A DNA stretch of 34,629 nucleotides from JAVBNF01 sp031551725 (GCA_031551725.1 JAVBNF010000068.1:1-34629); one strand, 5' to 3'; shown: positions 15,687 to 24,604, counted from the stretch's first letter. Translations and numbers: made by a program. The notes: generated by a model not told the origin, from the letters alone.

Positions 15687-18149
15687 ATGAAAGTATCATA
15701 TAATTGGTTAAAAAATTACGCAAATCTCACACAAACGCCCGATGAAATATCGGCTTTGCTAACGGATTGCGGATTGGAAGTAGAAAGCGTTGACGAAATC
15801 GAAAGCGTGCGCGGCGGCTTAAAAGGCGTCGTAATCGGCGAAGTAAAAACCTGTGAAAAGCATCCGGATGCAGACAAATTAAGCATTACAACAGTCGATG
15901 TTGGTGCCGAAAATCTGTTGAATATCGTTTGTGGTGCACCAAATGTTGCGGCCGGACAAAAAGTGGCCGTTGCAACCATCGGTACAAAATTATACAGCGG
16001 CGACGAGGTTTTTGAAATCAAAAAATCGAAAATCCGCGGCGTTACTTCCGAAGGCATGATTTGTGCGGAAGACGAGCTCGGTCTCGGTGCTTCGCACGAC
16101 GGCATTATGGTTTTAAAACCCGAGACACGTGTTGGAATGCCGGCAGCCGAGTATTTCAACATCGAATCCGATTTTGTTTTTACGATCGGACTCACACCCA
16201 ATCGCGGCGATGCGGCTTCGCATGTCGGCGTGGTGCGCGACCTTGTGGCTTGTATAAACGTGAGAAACCGCAATCAAAATCTGAAAATAAATTATCCCGA
16301 TATTTCGAATTTCGATAAACAAACAGCTTCCGGAAAATTGAATATTCCGGTGATTGTTGAAAATGCGGAAGCATGTCCCCGATACTCAGGAGTGAGTATG
16401 CAAGGCGTGACAGTGAAGCCATCGCCCGATTGGTTGAAAAATAAATTGATGGCCATCGGCGTTCGTCCGATCAACAATATTGTGGATATCACCAACTATA
16501 TTTTGATGGAACTCGGACAGCCGATGCACGCTTTCGACGCTGCCGAAATCAAAGGCGGCAAGGTAATCGTCAAAAACCTTGCGGAAAAGACGCCTTTTGT
16601 TACGCTCGACTGCGTAAAACGCGAACTTTCCGCCAAAGACCTGATGATTTGCAATGCCGAAGAAGGCATGTGCATTGCCGGTGTTTTTGGCGGCGAAAAA
16701 TCCGGAATTACCGAAAAAACAACGGATATTTTCCTTGAAAGCGCTTATTTTAATCCTGTAAGCGTTCGTAAAACCGCACGTTTTCACGGATTGAGCACCG
16801 ACGCTTCTTTCCGTTTCGAACGCGGAACAGATCCGAACATCACTGTTTACGCGCTTAAACGCGCCGCATTGCTCGTTCAGGAACTTGCCGGCGGAACCAT
16901 TGCTTCCGAAGTTTACGACGTTTATCCAAGCGAAATCAAACCGAAAGAAGTGGTTTTGAATTTGTCTGACTTGGCGCGTCAAATCGGCGAAGAATTACCG
17001 ATCGAAGACATTAAAAACATTTTATCTTCCCTCGAAATTCCGATTTTGGAAGAAAAAAACAACGAATTTCGTTTAGCGATTCCGACCAATAAACACGATG
17101 TAATCCGTTCGATCGACGTAACGGAAGAAATTCTGCGCATTTACAGCTACAACCGTTTGAAACGCCTCGGCAGCATTACGCTTACGCCGAATCACGCGGT
17201 AAAACCGGATGCGATGAAACTGTACAACCGGGTGGCCGATTTGTTGTCGAACAACGGTTTTGCCGAAATCATGAATAATTCGCTTACAAAAGCCGATTAT
17301 TACAGCAAAAATCCGGGATTTTCGGCAGATGAACTCGTACATATTGCAAATCCTTTAAGTAATGAACTCGACGTGATGCGTCAAACCCTTTTATTTGGCG
17401 GTTTGGAAAGCATTGCCTACAACCAAAACCGCAAAGCAACGGATTTGAAATTGTACGAATTCGGCAATGTGTATGCGAAAAATCTCAATGCTGATCCTGC
17501 TGCGAACGTTATCAAACGCTACAAGGAAGAACGCCGTTTGGGTGTATTTTTGTGTGGAAATGAAACGGGCGAAAGCTGGGAACAGGCGCAGGAAAAAGTG
17601 GATTTCTTTACTTTGAAAAGTTTTGTGAATTTGATTTTTCAAAACTTGCGAATTTCGAAAATCAGCGTCAATAAAGAAGTTTCAAGCATTTTTTCAAACG
17701 GATTGTCTTACAGTATCAATAATAAAATTGTTGCAGAATTCGGACAAATCAAAACAGAAATTCTGAAAAATTTCGATATCAAACAATCGGTTTTCTTTGC
17801 GGATATCCGTTGGACGGAAATTCTGAAAGCTGTTCCGACAAAGGCTGTTTCTTATCAGGAAATATCGAAATTCCCGGATGTTCGTCGCGATTTATCGTTG
17901 TTGTTGGATAAAAATATTGATTTCAAGCAACTCGAAGATTTGGCATTTGAATGCGACAAGAAGATTTTGCAAAAAGTAAATCTTTTCGACGTTTATGAAG
18001 GCGATAAATTGCCGGAAGGCAAGAAGTCTTATGCCGTTAGTTTTACCTTCCAGGATCGCGAAAAAACGCTTACCGATGTTCAAATTGACAAAATCATGGA
18101 GAAGTTGGTGAAAGCGTATGGGGAAAAGTTGAGTGCAGTGCTTCGATAA
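15687..18149 (+). CDS. pheT: Phenylalanine-tRNA ligase beta subunit
   Basis: Full-length beta subunit of 820 residues, the usual length of the bacterial protein. With PheS it forms the alpha2-beta2 enzyme that charges tRNA-Phe in the cytoplasm. Seen in order: the opening MKVSYNWLKNYANL, and an EMAP-like tRNA-binding domain (about 40-150, with GVVIGEVKTCEKHPDADKLS). Then come the B3/B4 editing region (PRYSGVSMQGV near 232, NIVDITNYILMELGQPMHAFD near 260-285), the B5 domain (about 415-480), the catalytic-like core, and a ferredoxin-fold anticodon-binding domain at the end (KFPDVRRDLSLLLDKNIDF near 730). pheS is not in this window. The gene is bracketed by two near-identical four-helix-bundle elements; its start lies one base after one repeat arm and its stop codon starts the next. 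Confidence 0.97.
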   Translation: MKVSYNWLKNYANLTQTPDEISALLTDCGLEVESVDEIESVRGGLKGVVIGEVKTCEKHPDADKLSITTVDVGAENLLNIVCGAPNVAAGQKVAVATIGTKLYSGDEVFEIKKSKIRGVTSEGMICAEDELGLGASHDGIMVLKPETRVGMPAAEYFNIESDFVFTIGLTPNRGDAASHVGVVRDLVACINVRNRNQNLKINYPDISNFDKQTASGKLNIPVIVENAEACPRYSGVSMQGVTVKPSPDWLKNKLMAIGVRPINNIVDITNYILMELGQPMHAFDAAEIKGGKVIVKNLAEKTPFVTLDCVKRELSAKDLMICNAEEGMCIAGVFGGEKSGITEKTTDIFLESAYFNPVSVRKTARFHGLSTDASFRFERGTDPNITVYALKRAALLVQELAGGTIASEVYDVYPSEIKPKEVVLNLSDLARQIGEELPIEDIKNILSSLEIPILEEKNNEFRLAIPTNKHDVIRSIDVTEEILRIYSYNRLKRLGSITLTPNHAVKPDAMKLYNRVADLLSNNGFAEIMNNSLTKADYYSKNPGFSADELVHIANPLSNELDVMRQTLLFGGLESIAYNQNRKATDLKLYEFGNVYAKNLNADPAANVIKRYKEERRLGVFLCGNETGESWEQAQEKVDFFTLKSFVNLIFQNLRISKISVNKEVSSIFSNGLSYSINNKIVAEFGQIKTEILKNFDIKQSVFFADIRWTEILKAVPTKAVSYQEISKFPDVRRDLSLLLDKNIDFKQLEDLAFECDKKILQKVNLFDVYEGDKLPEGKKSYAVSFTFQDREKTLTDVQIDKIMEKLVKAYGEKLSAVLR

Positions 18150-18189
18150 TGGTTAATGGTTAATTATTAATGGTTAATGAGCTTCGCCC
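18147..18189 (+). repeat. Left inverted-repeat arm of four-helix-bundle element 3
   Basis: Begins with the pheT stop codon TAA. The 27 bases at 18154-18180, made of TAATGGT-type units, are the exact reverse complement of 18601-18627. The inner end GAGCTTCGCCC is the same as in element 2, although the outer part has a different sequence. Confidence 0.9.
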
Positions 18190-18219
18190 ATAGTAAATAA
18201 ACTACGATAATTACATTTT

Positions 18220-18585
18220 ATGAAACAAAATATTGTTAAAGAAAAAAGTTTTGCTTTTGCTGTTCGGATTGTGAAACTATACCAACATTTATCTGAAAAG
18301 AAAAAAGAATTTGTTTTGTCTAAGCAAATTCTTCGTAGTGGAACAAGTGTTGGTGCAATGGTTAGGGAAGCGGAACATGCAGAAACAAAAAACGATTTCA
18401 AACATAAAATGGCCATTGCACAAAAAGAAATTAATGAAACCATTTATTGGTTAGAACTTTTAAAAGAGACAAAATATTTAACTCAAACAGAATTTGAAAG
18501 CATTAATAGCAATGCAACAGAATTAATCAAACTAATAACTACAATTATAAAAACTACAAAAAACAATGTTAATGCTAATCGTTAA
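18220..18585 (+). CDS. Four-helix-bundle protein (IVS / S23 family), element 3
   Basis: A 121-residue protein, a close copy of element 2. It shares KEKSFAFAVRI, KLYQHLSEKKKEF, LRSGTSVGAM and EINETIYWLELLKETK, and most changes are conservative, which suggests selection on the protein after duplication. It sits between pheT and prfB, same direction, inside an inverted repeat whose arms differ in sequence from those of element 2. The whole pheT-prfB spacer consists of arm, gene and arm. There is no visible promoter of its own. A function for the protein cannot be given; a family fold of four helices forming pentamers is known from related proteins. Confidence 0.88.
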   Translation: MKQNIVKEKSFAFAVRIVKLYQHLSEKKKEFVLSKQILRSGTSVGAMVREAEHAETKNDFKHKMAIAQKEINETIYWLELLKETKYLTQTEFESINSNATELIKLITTIIKTTKNNVNANR

Positions 18586-18590
18586 GTGAC

Positions 18591-18634
18591 GCGTAGCGCT
18601 TCATTAACCATTAATAATTAACCATTAATAATTA
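18591..18634 (+). repeat. Right inverted-repeat arm of four-helix-bundle element 3
   Basis: TCATTAACC-type units at 18601-18627 match the left arm in reverse complement. The inner part (GCGTAGCGCT at 18591-18600) does not pair well with the left GAGCTTCGCCC. The arm ends two bases before the prfB ATG at 18637. Confidence 0.88.
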
Positions 18635-18636
18635 TC

Positions 18637-19738
18637 ATGTTTACATCCGAAAGCCTAAAAGACATAGAGAAGAGAGTCAGTGACCTCGGGAGGTTTCTTT
18701 GACATCGACACGAAATTAACCGAAATTAAAGAAGCCGAAGAACGCTCGGCGGCGCCCGGTTTTTGGGACAATCCCAAAGAAGCCGAAGCCTTTATGCGTG
18801 AAGTAAAACAGAAAAAATCGTGGACTACGGCTTACGCCGAATTGCAAGCACACTTGGACGATTTGAAAGTGATGGCCGAATTCTTCGATGCCGGTGAAGC
18901 TACACAGGAAGAACTCGACGCACAGCACGATTTAACGTTTTCCGCACTCGAAAATTTAGAGTTTAAAAACATGCTTTCCGCCGAAGAAGATCATCTCGGA
19001 GCGGTGCTGAAAATCAATGCCGGCGCAGGCGGAACGGAAGCACAGGATTGGGCAGAAATGTTACAACGGATGTACGCTCGCTGGTGCGAAGATCATAAAT
19101 ATAAAGTCACCATCATGAACTGGCTCGACGGCGATGAAGCCGGTATCAAAACCGTTACCATGCAGATTGAAGGCGAATATGCCTACGGATATTTGAAATC
19201 TGAAAATGGTGTACACCGTTTGGTTCGCCTTTCGCCCTACAACGCCAACAATAAGCGGATGACGTCGTTTTCTTCCGTGTTTGTTGTTCCGTTGGTAGAT
19301 GAATCCATCGACATTAAAATCAGTCCGGCCGATGTTACGTGGGAAACCTTTCGTTCCGGCGGAGCAGGCGGACAAAACGTAAATAAAGTGGAAACCGGCG
19401 TACGTCTACGTTATAATTACAAAGATCCGGATACCGGAAAAGTTGAAGAAATCCTAATCGAAAATACGGAAAGTCGTTCACAATTCGGAAATAAAGACAA
19501 CGCCATGCGCTTGCTAAAATCGCAGTTGTACGAGAAAGAGTTGGAACGCCGTCGTTCGGCACAAAAGGACATTGAAGCCGGAAAAAGAAAAATCGAATGG
19601 GGCTCGCAAATCCGCAGCTACGTGCTCGACGACCGTCGTGTGAAAGATCACCGTACCAACTACGAGACTTTCGACCCTCCAAAGGTTTTGGATGGCGATT
19701 TGGATGGCTTTATCAAAGCGTATTTGATGGAAAATTAA
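18637..19738 (+). CDS. prfB: Peptide chain release factor 2, made by programmed +1 frameshift
   Basis: RF2 terminates translation at UGA and UAA codons. Codons 1-21 run from the ATG at 18637 (MFTSESLKDIEKRVSDLGRF and Leu) to an in-frame UGA at 18700-18702. A +1 shift at CUU-UGA-C joins them to the main frame at GAC 18701 and gives 366 residues, the normal RF2 length. The main frame holds the catalytic GGAGGQNVNKV segment (GGQ motif, encoded near 19357-19386), the C-terminal domain, and an SPF-like anticodon-mimic region. That region here reads VVPLVDESIDIKI; I could not place the tripeptide itself with certainty. The stop at 19736-19738 directly abuts the glmS stop on the other strand. The gene begins just after the right arm of element 3. 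Confidence 0.95.
18688..18703 (+). promoter_or_regulatory. prfB: prfB programmed frameshift site
   Basis: A Shine-Dalgarno-like GGGAGG (18688-18693), three bases of spacer, then CTT TGA C (18697-18703). This is the classical autoregulatory arrangement: when RF2 is scarce the ribosome slips +1 at CUU rather than stopping at UGA. It works here although initiation in this lineage rarely uses strong Shine-Dalgarno sites. Confidence 0.95.
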
Positions 19739-21583
19739 TTATTCCACCGTCACCGACTTCGCCAAATTACGCGGTTGATCGACGTTGCAACCGCGTAAAA
19801 CGGCAATATGATAAGCTAATAACTGCAAGGGAATACAAGCCAAAATCGGCACCAGCATTTCTTCCGTTTCCGGGATTTCGATGTAGAAATCGGCCAGTTT
19901 TTTCACCTCAACATCACCTTCGGTAACAATCGCAATAATGCGGCCTTTACGGGCTTTTACTTCTTGAATATTGCTAACGATTTTATCGTAGTTTCCTTTG
20001 TTGGTTGCAATGACTACTACCGGCATTTCCGCATCAATCAAGGCAATCGGGCCGTGTTTCATTTCCGCAGCAGGATAGCCTTCGGCGTGAATGTAGGAAA
20101 TTTCTTTCAACTTCAACGCGCCTTCCAAAGCCAACGGATAGTTGTAACCACGTCCTAAATAAAGGAAGTTGCGCGAATAGGTAAAGATTTTTGCAAATTC
20201 TTTGATATAATCGTTCAGCAATAAAGTTTTTTCGATTTTTTCCGGAAGTGCGGCCATCCCTTTCAAAACAGACTCGAAACGTTCTTCGGAAATCGTTCCT
20301 TTTTCTTTGGCAAGCATCAATGCAATGAGCGTAAGAACAGTCACTTGCGCAGTAAATGCTTTTGTAGAAGCCACTCCAATTTCCGGGCCGGCATGTGTAT
20401 AGGTTCCGCTATGCGTTGCACGCGGAATGGAAGCGCCAACCACGTTACAAATTCCGTATACAAAAGCGCCTTGCGATTTTGCCATTTCAATGGCTGCAAG
20501 CGTATCGGCCGTTTCGCCCGATTGCGAAATCGCAATTACAACATCATCGGGATAAATAATCGGATTCCTGTAACGGAACTCCGAAGAATATTCAACTTCT
20601 ACCGGAATACGCGCCAAATCTTCCAACAGATATTCACCCACCAAGCCGGCATGCCAAGAAGTTCCGCAAGCTGTGATGATAATCCGGCGTGCATTTAAAA
20701 ACTTCTCTTTATTATCGATAATTCCCGAAATGGCCAACGAATCCAGCGCAGTATTAATTCGTCCGCGAAAACTGTCACGAATAGTTTGCGGCTGTTCGAA
20801 AATTTCTTTGAGCATGAAATGGTCGTAACCACCTTTTTCCAAAGCGCTCATGCTAATTTCGATTTTTTGAATTTGCGGCGTTTTCTCAACGTCTTTGAGG
20901 TTGGTAATCTTCAAGCCTTCATTCATCTTAATAATTGCCACCTCTTCATCGTTCACATAAATCACATTTTTGGTATACTCCACAATTGGAGTCGCATCGG
21001 AAGCGAGCAAAAACTCATCTTCGCCAACGCCAATAACGAGTGGACTTCCCTTGCGCGCGGCGACTAAGGTATCCGGCTCATCTTTCGACATTACAGCAAT
21101 AGCGTATGCACCAACAACTTGACTTAACGCTAATTGTACCGCTTTCGCTAAATTTACGTTTTCTGTTTCTTTAATATATTCGATAAACTGAACCAAGACT
21201 TCGGTATCGGTATCGCTCAAAAATACACGTCCGCGATGTGATAATTCCTCTTTGATAACAGCATAATTTTCAATAATTCCATTGTGAATCAATGCCAAGT
21301 TTTCAGATTCCGAATAATGCGGATGTGCATTTACATCATTAGGCTCTCCGTGTGTAGCCCAACGGGTGTGCGCAATTCCAATGGTTCCGGAAATATCTTT
21401 GTCTTTCGCAAAACGTTCCAAGTCTTCAACTTTTCCTTTTGCCTTATAGACATGCAATGTTCCGTCGCTTCCGCGCAAAGCCACGCCGGCGCTATCGTAT
21501 CCACGATATTCGAGGCGATGCAAACCTTTTATTAAAATTGGATAAGCCTCCTGCTTTCCGATGTATGCAACAATTCCGCACAT
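19739..21583 (-). CDS. glmS: Glutamine-fructose-6-phosphate aminotransferase (isomerizing)
   Basis: A 614-residue cytoplasmic enzyme making glucosamine-6-phosphate from fructose-6-phosphate and glutamine, the first step towards UDP-GlcNAc for peptidoglycan and lipid A. The N-terminal Ntn-hydrolase glutaminase has catalytic Cys2 in MCGIVAYIG, then HRLEYRGYDSAG and TRWATHGEP near residue 80. Two SIS sugar-isomerase domains follow (TACGTSWHAG near 307, SQSGETADT near 354, ARKGR/IAIV region near 540), and the protein ends with the conserved NLAKSVTVE. It is the last gene of a minus-strand operon after a DUF4270 lipoprotein (11-base gap). It is convergent with prfB with no intergenic bases, so the two transcripts must overlap. 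I see no glmS ribozyme. Confidence 0.97.
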   Translation of the reverse strand: MCGIVAYIGKQEAYPILIKGLHRLEYRGYDSAGVALRGSDGTLHVYKAKGKVEDLERFAKDKDISGTIGIAHTRWATHGEPNDVNAHPHYSESENLALIHNGIIENYAVIKEELSHRGRVFLSDTDTEVLVQFIEYIKETENVNLAKAVQLALSQVVGAYAIAVMSKDEPDTLVAARKGSPLVIGVGEDEFLLASDATPIVEYTKNVIYVNDEEVAIIKMNEGLKITNLKDVEKTPQIQKIEISMSALEKGGYDHFMLKEIFEQPQTIRDSFRGRINTALDSLAISGIIDNKEKFLNARRIIITACGTSWHAGLVGEYLLEDLARIPVEVEYSSEFRYRNPIIYPDDVVIAISQSGETADTLAAIEMAKSQGAFVYGICNVVGASIPRATHSGTYTHAGPEIGVASTKAFTAQVTVLTLIALMLAKEKGTISEERFESVLKGMAALPEKIEKTLLLNDYIKEFAKIFTYSRNFLYLGRGYNYPLALEGALKLKEISYIHAEGYPAAEMKHGPIALIDAEMPVVVIATNKGNYDKIVSNIQEVKARKGRIIAIVTEGDVEVKKLADFYIEIPETEEMLVPILACIPLQLLAYHIAVLRGCNVDQPRNLAKSVTVE

Positions 21584-21594
21584 AGTTTCTTTTT

Positions 21595-22944
21595 TTATGG
21601 GACAAGGGTGTATGTAAGTTCTAATCGTAAACGATTCTTATTTGCCGGATTTAGGCCCGGTATGATCATTCTCGAGGGGAGTGAAGGATCGTAAGTTCGA
21701 ATCTTCAGCATTTTATTTTCAATTGTCGAGCCATCTTGTACCAAATGCTGTACATGACGGGTAATAAATACTCTATAATCACCTCTCGTTTTGTTATAGG
21801 CTGCATTTATTTTGTATACTGAATTATAATCTTCTATTCCGGGAACAAGACCGCGAACAGTATCGGAAATTGAAACGCCGGAAGGTGGAGAATATTTCGC
21901 ATTTTCCTTATCTGCATTGGGAAATACCAATACCGCTTGATTGATAATCATTTTTCGCCCTTGCAAATCTCTAATTTTCGGCATTTTAAGATTTAGCGAC
22001 AAGCCTGCAAAACCATCCAAATAAAGCGCATTTTGTGTTGAAGCGGTATCGCCTGCTAATTGACTCTTTAAATCAGGGCAAGCGGTGTTTTCATAATCGT
22101 GTTCGAAATGATTATAGCGCTTAATTCCACCCGCTAAAAGCGCCGTGTATTCGTACTGTACAGAATCCCCTTCTCCGTGGAAGTAAACTGTAAACACAGT
22201 GTTTGCATTATCCAGATTAAAGCTCACAAAAGATCCTTTGTTGATTTGTGTTTCCGAATGCGCATGAATATAAAGGCCATTGCCATTGAATAAACGATTT
22301 ACACTGTCAAGCATCAAATCCGACGCTTTATAATTCATCAACATTCTTCCGATTGCATCGTCCAATTTGAAAGTAACACGCGGAGCACCTTTGGTTGAAT
22401 CGTTAATCTCCACAGAATCGTAAGGGTGCGGGTCAAAAGGATAATTTTCAAGTATTTTTACAAATCCAAGAGTATCTGCCATTGGTTTACGGCACGTTGG
22501 ATAAATGGTTGTATCCAAATATTCATTCAATCTGTAAATATCAATGGTCATCCGGTCTAACGACTCTTTGTCAGCCGGATATCCTTTATCGTAAACCAGC
22601 GTCAAAGTCACAGAATCAACCACCTTTATCATTTTGTCAAAATCGGCTGTGCCAACGCTTATTCCGTACAACTGCGTTACAATGTGTGCGCTCGAAACGC
22701 CAAAATCCGGATCATACATACTTCCCAACCAATAGTTTGAAATGGATCTGTTAAACCAAACCGTGTCTTCTTTAACGGATATAACTTCCAATGTCAACGC
22801 CTGACAAGTGTCGTTAAAATAGGCAAACAACGCTTCATCCTCGGGTTGCAAATCCAAACCGATATCGGGAGATAATTCTTTTTTGCAAGAAACAAAGGAG
22901 AATAATAAAACTGCAAAAATGCTATAAAGAAGGCTTTTTTTCAT
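21595..22944 (-). CDS. DUF4270-type lipoprotein
   Basis: A 449-residue exported lipoprotein with lipobox SFVSC (Cys20). The mature start KKELSPDIGLDLQPEDE and the mixed beta-rich body with the final RLRLELTYTLV strand are typical of the DUF4270 lipoproteins of Bacteroidota. Their function is unknown and they are thought to be surface or outer-membrane associated. The ATG overlaps the stop of the upstream glycogen-synthase-like gene by one base (TAATG), so the two are translationally coupled. From memory this pairing also occurs in other Bacteroidales, which would support a shared envelope or carbohydrate role; I could not check that here. Confidence 0.85.
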   Translation of the reverse strand: MKKSLLYSIFAVLLFSFVSCKKELSPDIGLDLQPEDEALFAYFNDTCQALTLEVISVKEDTVWFNRSISNYWLGSMYDPDFGVSSAHIVTQLYGISVGTADFDKMIKVVDSVTLTLVYDKGYPADKESLDRMTIDIYRLNEYLDTTIYPTCRKPMADTLGFVKILENYPFDPHPYDSVEINDSTKGAPRVTFKLDDAIGRMLMNYKASDLMLDSVNRLFNGNGLYIHAHSETQINKGSFVSFNLDNANTVFTVYFHGEGDSVQYEYTALLAGGIKRYNHFEHDYENTACPDLKSQLAGDTASTQNALYLDGFAGLSLNLKMPKIRDLQGRKMIINQAVLVFPNADKENAKYSPPSGVSISDTVRGLVPGIEDYNSVYKINAAYNKTRGDYRVFITRHVQHLVQDGSTIENKMLKIRTYDPSLPSRMIIPGLNPANKNRLRLELTYTLVP

Positions 22945-23762
22945 TATTTTTTATTCAATCCCAACACGCGGTCGTAAAAAGAGTTATATGCTTCTTCGTA
23001 GTTTTCTTCACCTTGGTAGGCTAAAACTTTTTTCCGACCCTTTTTTGCATGATCAATCAACTCTGCGCTCACTTTTTCATCGCCGACAATCACGCCGTCA
23101 ACCAAGTCAATAGCCGCTTTCATAAAATTGATGTAGCTTGTATCAGAATATTTTTCGGCATCTTTTGCAAGGATACCATCGAATTTGAGTTTTTTCACAA
23201 AGTCTTTATTCAACTTCCCCTTGTAGCCGTCACTGTACAGCGACAATACTAATTTTGCATTCGCGTAAAGCGGATTGTCTTTGTAAACGCGTTTCAGATA
23301 TAGCGGAAGCAAAGAAGTAAACCAGCCATTGCAATGAATAATATCAGGCGTCCAACTTAATTTTTTTAGCGTTTCGATCACACCTCTGACAAAAAAAATC
23401 GAGCGTTCGTCGTTATCAGTAAAGGCTTTGCCGTTTTTGTCAACAAACATCGATTTTCGTCCAAAAAGGTCATCATTGTCGATGAAATAAATCTGCATGC
23501 GAGCAGCAGGAATGGAGGCCACTTTGATAATCAAAGGATGATCAACATCGTTTACCACGATATTCATTCCCGAAAGGCGAATCACCTCGTGTAATTGGTG
23601 GCGGCGCTCGTTGATATTTCCAAAACGCGGCATAAAAGAGCGAATTTCTTTCCCTTTGTCTTGAACTGCAGGCGGTATATGGCGTGCAACGTTTCCAAGT
23701 GCTGTTTCTTTCAGATAGGGTACAATTTCCTGATTGACAAATAAAATCTTCGGACTTTCCAT
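22944..23762 (-). CDS. Glycogen/starch synthase-like protein, N-terminal GT5 domain only
   Basis: A 272-residue protein matching the N-terminal catalytic half of glycogen synthase (GT5). It opens with KILFVNQEIVPYLKETALGNVARHIPPAVQDKG, which corresponds to the family start around the ADP-glucose-binding Lys-x-Gly-Gly loop. The usual KxGGL is replaced here by KETALGN. PDIIHCNGWFTSLLPLYLK near residue 143 matches the DWHT region, with HCNGW instead of HDWH. The C-terminal Rossmann half that normally carries most of the nucleotide-binding site is absent, as the protein stops near the length where it would begin. Catalysis is therefore doubtful, and it may be a regulatory or structural homologue. 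It is the first gene of the operon, divergent from gldA. Confidence 0.8.
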   Translation of the reverse strand: MESPKILFVNQEIVPYLKETALGNVARHIPPAVQDKGKEIRSFMPRFGNINERRHQLHEVIRLSGMNIVVNDVDHPLIIKVASIPAARMQIYFIDNDDLFGRKSMFVDKNGKAFTDNDERSIFFVRGVIETLKKLSWTPDIIHCNGWFTSLLPLYLKRVYKDNPLYANAKLVLSLYSDGYKGKLNKDFVKKLKFDGILAKDAEKYSDTSYINFMKAAIDLVDGVIVGDEKVSAELIDHAKKGRKKVLAYQGEENYEEAYNSFYDRVLGLNKK

Positions 23763-23781
23763 GTAAATTTTGTATAAAAGA

Positions 23782-23789
23782 CAAAGTTA
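23782..23789 (-). promoter_or_regulatory. -7 element of the glycogen-synthase-like/DUF4270/glmS operon
   Basis: On the minus strand this reads TAACTTTG, a match to TAnnTTTG, 19 bases before the ATG at 23762. No clear -33 element is visible. It lies back to back with a TACTTTTG on the plus strand (23823-23830), so the two promoters share a short spacer. Confidence 0.6.
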
Positions 23790-23822
23790 CGAAAAAATTT
23801 TCATATTTCCATTGATTTTTTG

Positions 23823-23830
23823 TACTTTTG
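23823..23830 (+). promoter_or_regulatory. -7-like element directly before gldA
   Basis: TACTTTTG fits TAnnTTTG but ends only four bases before the ATG at 23835. A start site at the usual distance would make the mRNA almost leaderless. It also argues against the in-frame ATG at 23820, which lies upstream of this element. Confidence 0.45.
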
Positions 23831-23834
23831 TGCC

Positions 23835-24545
23835 ATGTCTATCGTTGTAAATTATATCAGCAAATTGTACGGCGCACAAAAAGCGCTGGACAATGTAAGT
23901 TTCGAAATCCCTAAAGGTGAGATCGTTGGCTTTCTCGGACCGAACGGTGCCGGCAAGAGTACGATGATGAAAATCCTTACCTGTTATTTGGCTGCATCTT
24001 CGGGAACAGCCTCTGTTTGCGGTTTCGATGTAGAAAAACAATCGCTCGAAGTGCGCAAACGCATCGGCTATCTGCCCGAACACAATCCTCTTTACATGGA
24101 GATGTATGTAAAAGAATATCTGGAATTTAACGCTCGTATTTTTTTAGAAAAAACACAAATCGAAAACCGGATTTCGGAAATGATCGAACTTACCGGATTG
24201 CAGCGCGAATACAAGAAGAAAATCGGCGAACTCTCAAAAGGTTATCGTCAGCGTGTAGGCTTGGCGCAAGCGTTGATTCATCAACCGGAAGTTTTGATTC
24301 TGGATGAACCAACAACCGGGTTAGATCCGAATCAATTGGAAGAAATTCGCCACCTTATAAAAAGTCTTGGTAAAGAAAAAACTATTCTGCTTTCGACACA
24401 CATCATGCAGGAAGTAGAAGCCATCTGCGACCGCGCCATTATTATCAACCTCGGAAAAATTGCGGCCGACGATACGATTGAAAATTTAACAAGCGGAGGG
24501 CGGTTGGAGCAGATGTTTCAACAGCTGACGAAGAACAATAATTGA
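23835..24545 (+). CDS. gldA: GldA-type ABC transporter ATP-binding protein
   Basis: A 236-residue ATPase subunit of the type named GldA in Bacteroidota. In gliding species it works with GldF/GldG, but orthologues are common in non-gliding Bacteroidales. Walker A is GPNGAGKST (about 36-44), the Q-loop region is RIGYLPEHNPLY (about 76-87), the signature is LSKGYRQRVGLAQ (about 131-143), Walker B is LILDEPTTGLDP (about 152-163) and the H-loop is LSTHIM. The start at 23835 is chosen over 23820 because a promoter -7 element lies between them. The last codons overlap a palindromic repeat region that leads into the next gene. No permease is encoded in the window, so the partner is unknown. Confidence 0.85.
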   Translation: MSIVVNYISKLYGAQKALDNVSFEIPKGEIVGFLGPNGAGKSTMMKILTCYLAASSGTASVCGFDVEKQSLEVRKRIGYLPEHNPLYMEMYVKEYLEFNARIFLEKTQIENRISEMIELTGLQREYKKKIGELSKGYRQRVGLAQALIHQPEVLILDEPTTGLDPNQLEEIRHLIKSLGKEKTILLSTHIMQEVEAICDRAIIINLGKIAADDTIENLTSGGRLEQMFQQLTKNNN

Positions 24546-24548
24546 ACC

Positions 24549-24584
24549 GGATGGCCATGCATGCGTTGCATGCTGGCCATGACG
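24549..24584. repeat. Dispersed palindromic repeat between gldA and the hydrolase gene
   Basis: ATGGCC (24551-24556) pairs with GGCCAT (24575-24580), and GCATGC (24559-24564) pairs with GCATGC (24568-24573) around GTT. It shares its ends with the element at 14051-14087. It leaves the frame open upstream of the hydrolase, which makes a false longer reading from the TTG at 24542. Confidence 0.75.
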
Positions 24585-24604
24585 AACTCGAAACAAAAAA
24601 AATC

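Noticed and set aside
18680..18703. Alternative non-frameshift start of prfB at 18680
   Set aside because: The upstream frame from ATG 18637 with the slip site gives the conserved RF2 N-terminus. The 18680 start would make a non-native N-terminus.
21584..21594. glmS ribozyme before glmS
   Set aside because: Only 11 bases separate glmS from the upstream gene, so there is no room for one.
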